This document shows positions 63,424 to 64,000 of a DNA stretch of 64,000 nucleotides, piece by piece. The notes beneath the pieces were generated by a model, which saw nothing but the letters and a program-made list of their open reading frames with translations, was not told the origin of the DNA and did not search any database. The DNA lies in the NCBI GenBank assembly GCA_038532735.1, contig JBCBAC010000001.1, positions 186,001 to 250,000 of the forward strand. The letters run 5' to 3'. Origin of the DNA: JAHTBL01 sp038532735. Its GTDB lineage: Bacteria > Pseudomonadota > Alphaproteobacteria > Rhodobacterales > Rhodobacteraceae. The position numbers and the translations under genes were made by a program. Positions within the stretch are counted from its first letter, which is position 1, and the number at the start of each line of letters is the position of its first letter.

Positions 63424-64000
63424 CGCTCGACCAAAGACAGCACACGGCAGATTTCGTCTAGCTGCTCCAGCGACGCGTAGGTGATGCTGAGCTTACCCGT
63501 GTTCGTGACGCCATCATGTGCGATGTCGACCTTCATCCCAGTTGCGGCTTTCAGATCGCCTTCCAGCGCCTTCGTGTCCGCGTCCTTTTCAGACTTAGAC
63601 GAGGCCGTGCTTCCCTTTTTAGTGTCTGCTTTGGGCGCTTTGGCAAGGCGCTCAGTCTCCCGCACAGACAATCCGTCTCGTACGACTTTCTTCGCCAATT
63701 CGGAAGCGTTCTCACTCGTGATCAGCGCCCGCGCATGACCAGAGGACAACTGTCCGCTTCGCAAAAGATCTTGGACGTCATCCGGCAACTGGAGTAACCG
63801 CATAAGGTTGGCGATGTAGCTACGGCTTTTACCCATCGCTTCAGCCAGTTTCTCCTGAGTGTGACCAAAACTCTCCATGAGCTGCTGATAACCCGCGCCT
63901 TCTTCCAAAGGGTTCAAGTCCTCACGCTGGATATTCTCGATAATCGCAAACTCCAGAACCTGCGTATCATCCAAGTCCCGAATAACAACGGGAACTTCGT
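63420..64000 (-). CDS. parB: Chromosome partitioning protein ParB, 5' end outside window
   Basis: The frame is open to the window edge (EVPVVIRDLDDTQVLEFAIIENIQRE), so the N-terminus, including the CTPase motif, lies beyond 64000. The visible 193 or so residues contain the helix-turn-helix (EKLAEAMGKSRSYIANLMRLLQLP), SGHARALI, a charged linker and the C-terminal dimer domain. It binds parS sites near the origin, so the window probably lies close to oriC. The convergent end overlaps hemW by 4 bases. Confidence 0.93.
   Translation of the reverse strand, partial: EVPVVIRDLDDTQVLEFAIIENIQREDLNPLEEGAGYQQLMESFGHTQEKLAEAMGKSRSYIANLMRLLQLPDDVQDLLRSGQLSSGHARALITSENASELAKKVVRDGLSVRETERLAKAPKADTKKGSTASSKSEKDADTKALEGDLKAATGMKVDIAHDGVTNTGKLSITYASLEQLDEICRVLSLVER

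Noticed and set aside
1..64000. tRNA, rRNA, tmRNA, CRISPR array, prophage or transposase
   Set aside because: No cloverleaf, direct repeat array, integrase or transposase was seen. All long frames are explained by chromosomal genes. This is a reading by eye, not a covariance-model search.

Overview
The window comes from the chromosome of an alphaproteobacterium, very probably a marine Rhodobacteraceae/Roseobacter-group species. The GC-rich codon use, the protein families (RbaY-like regulator, a TLESWSM sodium channel, a GT14-type glycosyltransferase with a long C-terminal region) and gene orders such as rimP-nusA-ylxR-infB, hrcA-grpE opposite rph-rdgB-hemW and comF-grxC-nitrilase all fit. No phylogeny was run. 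Coding density is very high. There is no prophage, insertion sequence, CRISPR array, rRNA or tRNA that I can see, and no gene-free stretch longer than about 215 bases.

Layout. 1-9445: surface polysaccharide block. Minus strand: a GT14-like enzyme cut by the window edge, a GT2, a GT4, galE, galU, a second GT2, kdsB and cysQ. Plus strand: an ABC-2 export permease. 9442-14199: alkB, dnaK-dnaJ and radC. 14192-16741: two exported envelope proteins, one a PstS-like/OmpA fusion. 16857-22206: secA, a parvulin isomerase, argJ and mutT. 22328-27883: a 42-codon small gene with a terminator, then the minus-strand rimP-nusA-ylxR-infB operon, preceded by a promoter, a short leader and an intrinsic-terminator hairpin just upstream of the rimP start region. 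28015-35521: an orphan peptide-type binding protein, a prolyl iminopeptidase, ubiG, the comF-grxC-nitrilase-marR run, a methyltransferase and hemH.

35728-43613: a small membrane protein, two L,D-transpeptidases, a CAP-domain lipoprotein, a one-domain voltage-gated sodium channel, an rRNA uracil methyltransferase and two tandem ABC exporters. 43654-47502: lysE, cca, CoA pyrophosphatase, hslO and a NUDIX hydrolase. 47491-49234: a response regulator/PP2C phosphatase divergent from an Hpt protein. 49237-56420: ilvA, argG, a sulfotransferase-like protein, exported MsrA, ribokinase and malic enzyme. 56569-64000: mutS, hrcA-grpE, rph-rdgB-hemW and the C-terminal part of parB.

Most of this is housekeeping. 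The parts most worth a second look are the possible attenuator in front of rimP-nusA-infB, the envelope gene pair next to secA, the channel and cell-wall cluster, the RbaY/Hpt pair, and two very small genes that are easy to miss. Many long open frames antisense to dnaK, secA, infB and nusA are codon-bias shadows and were left out.
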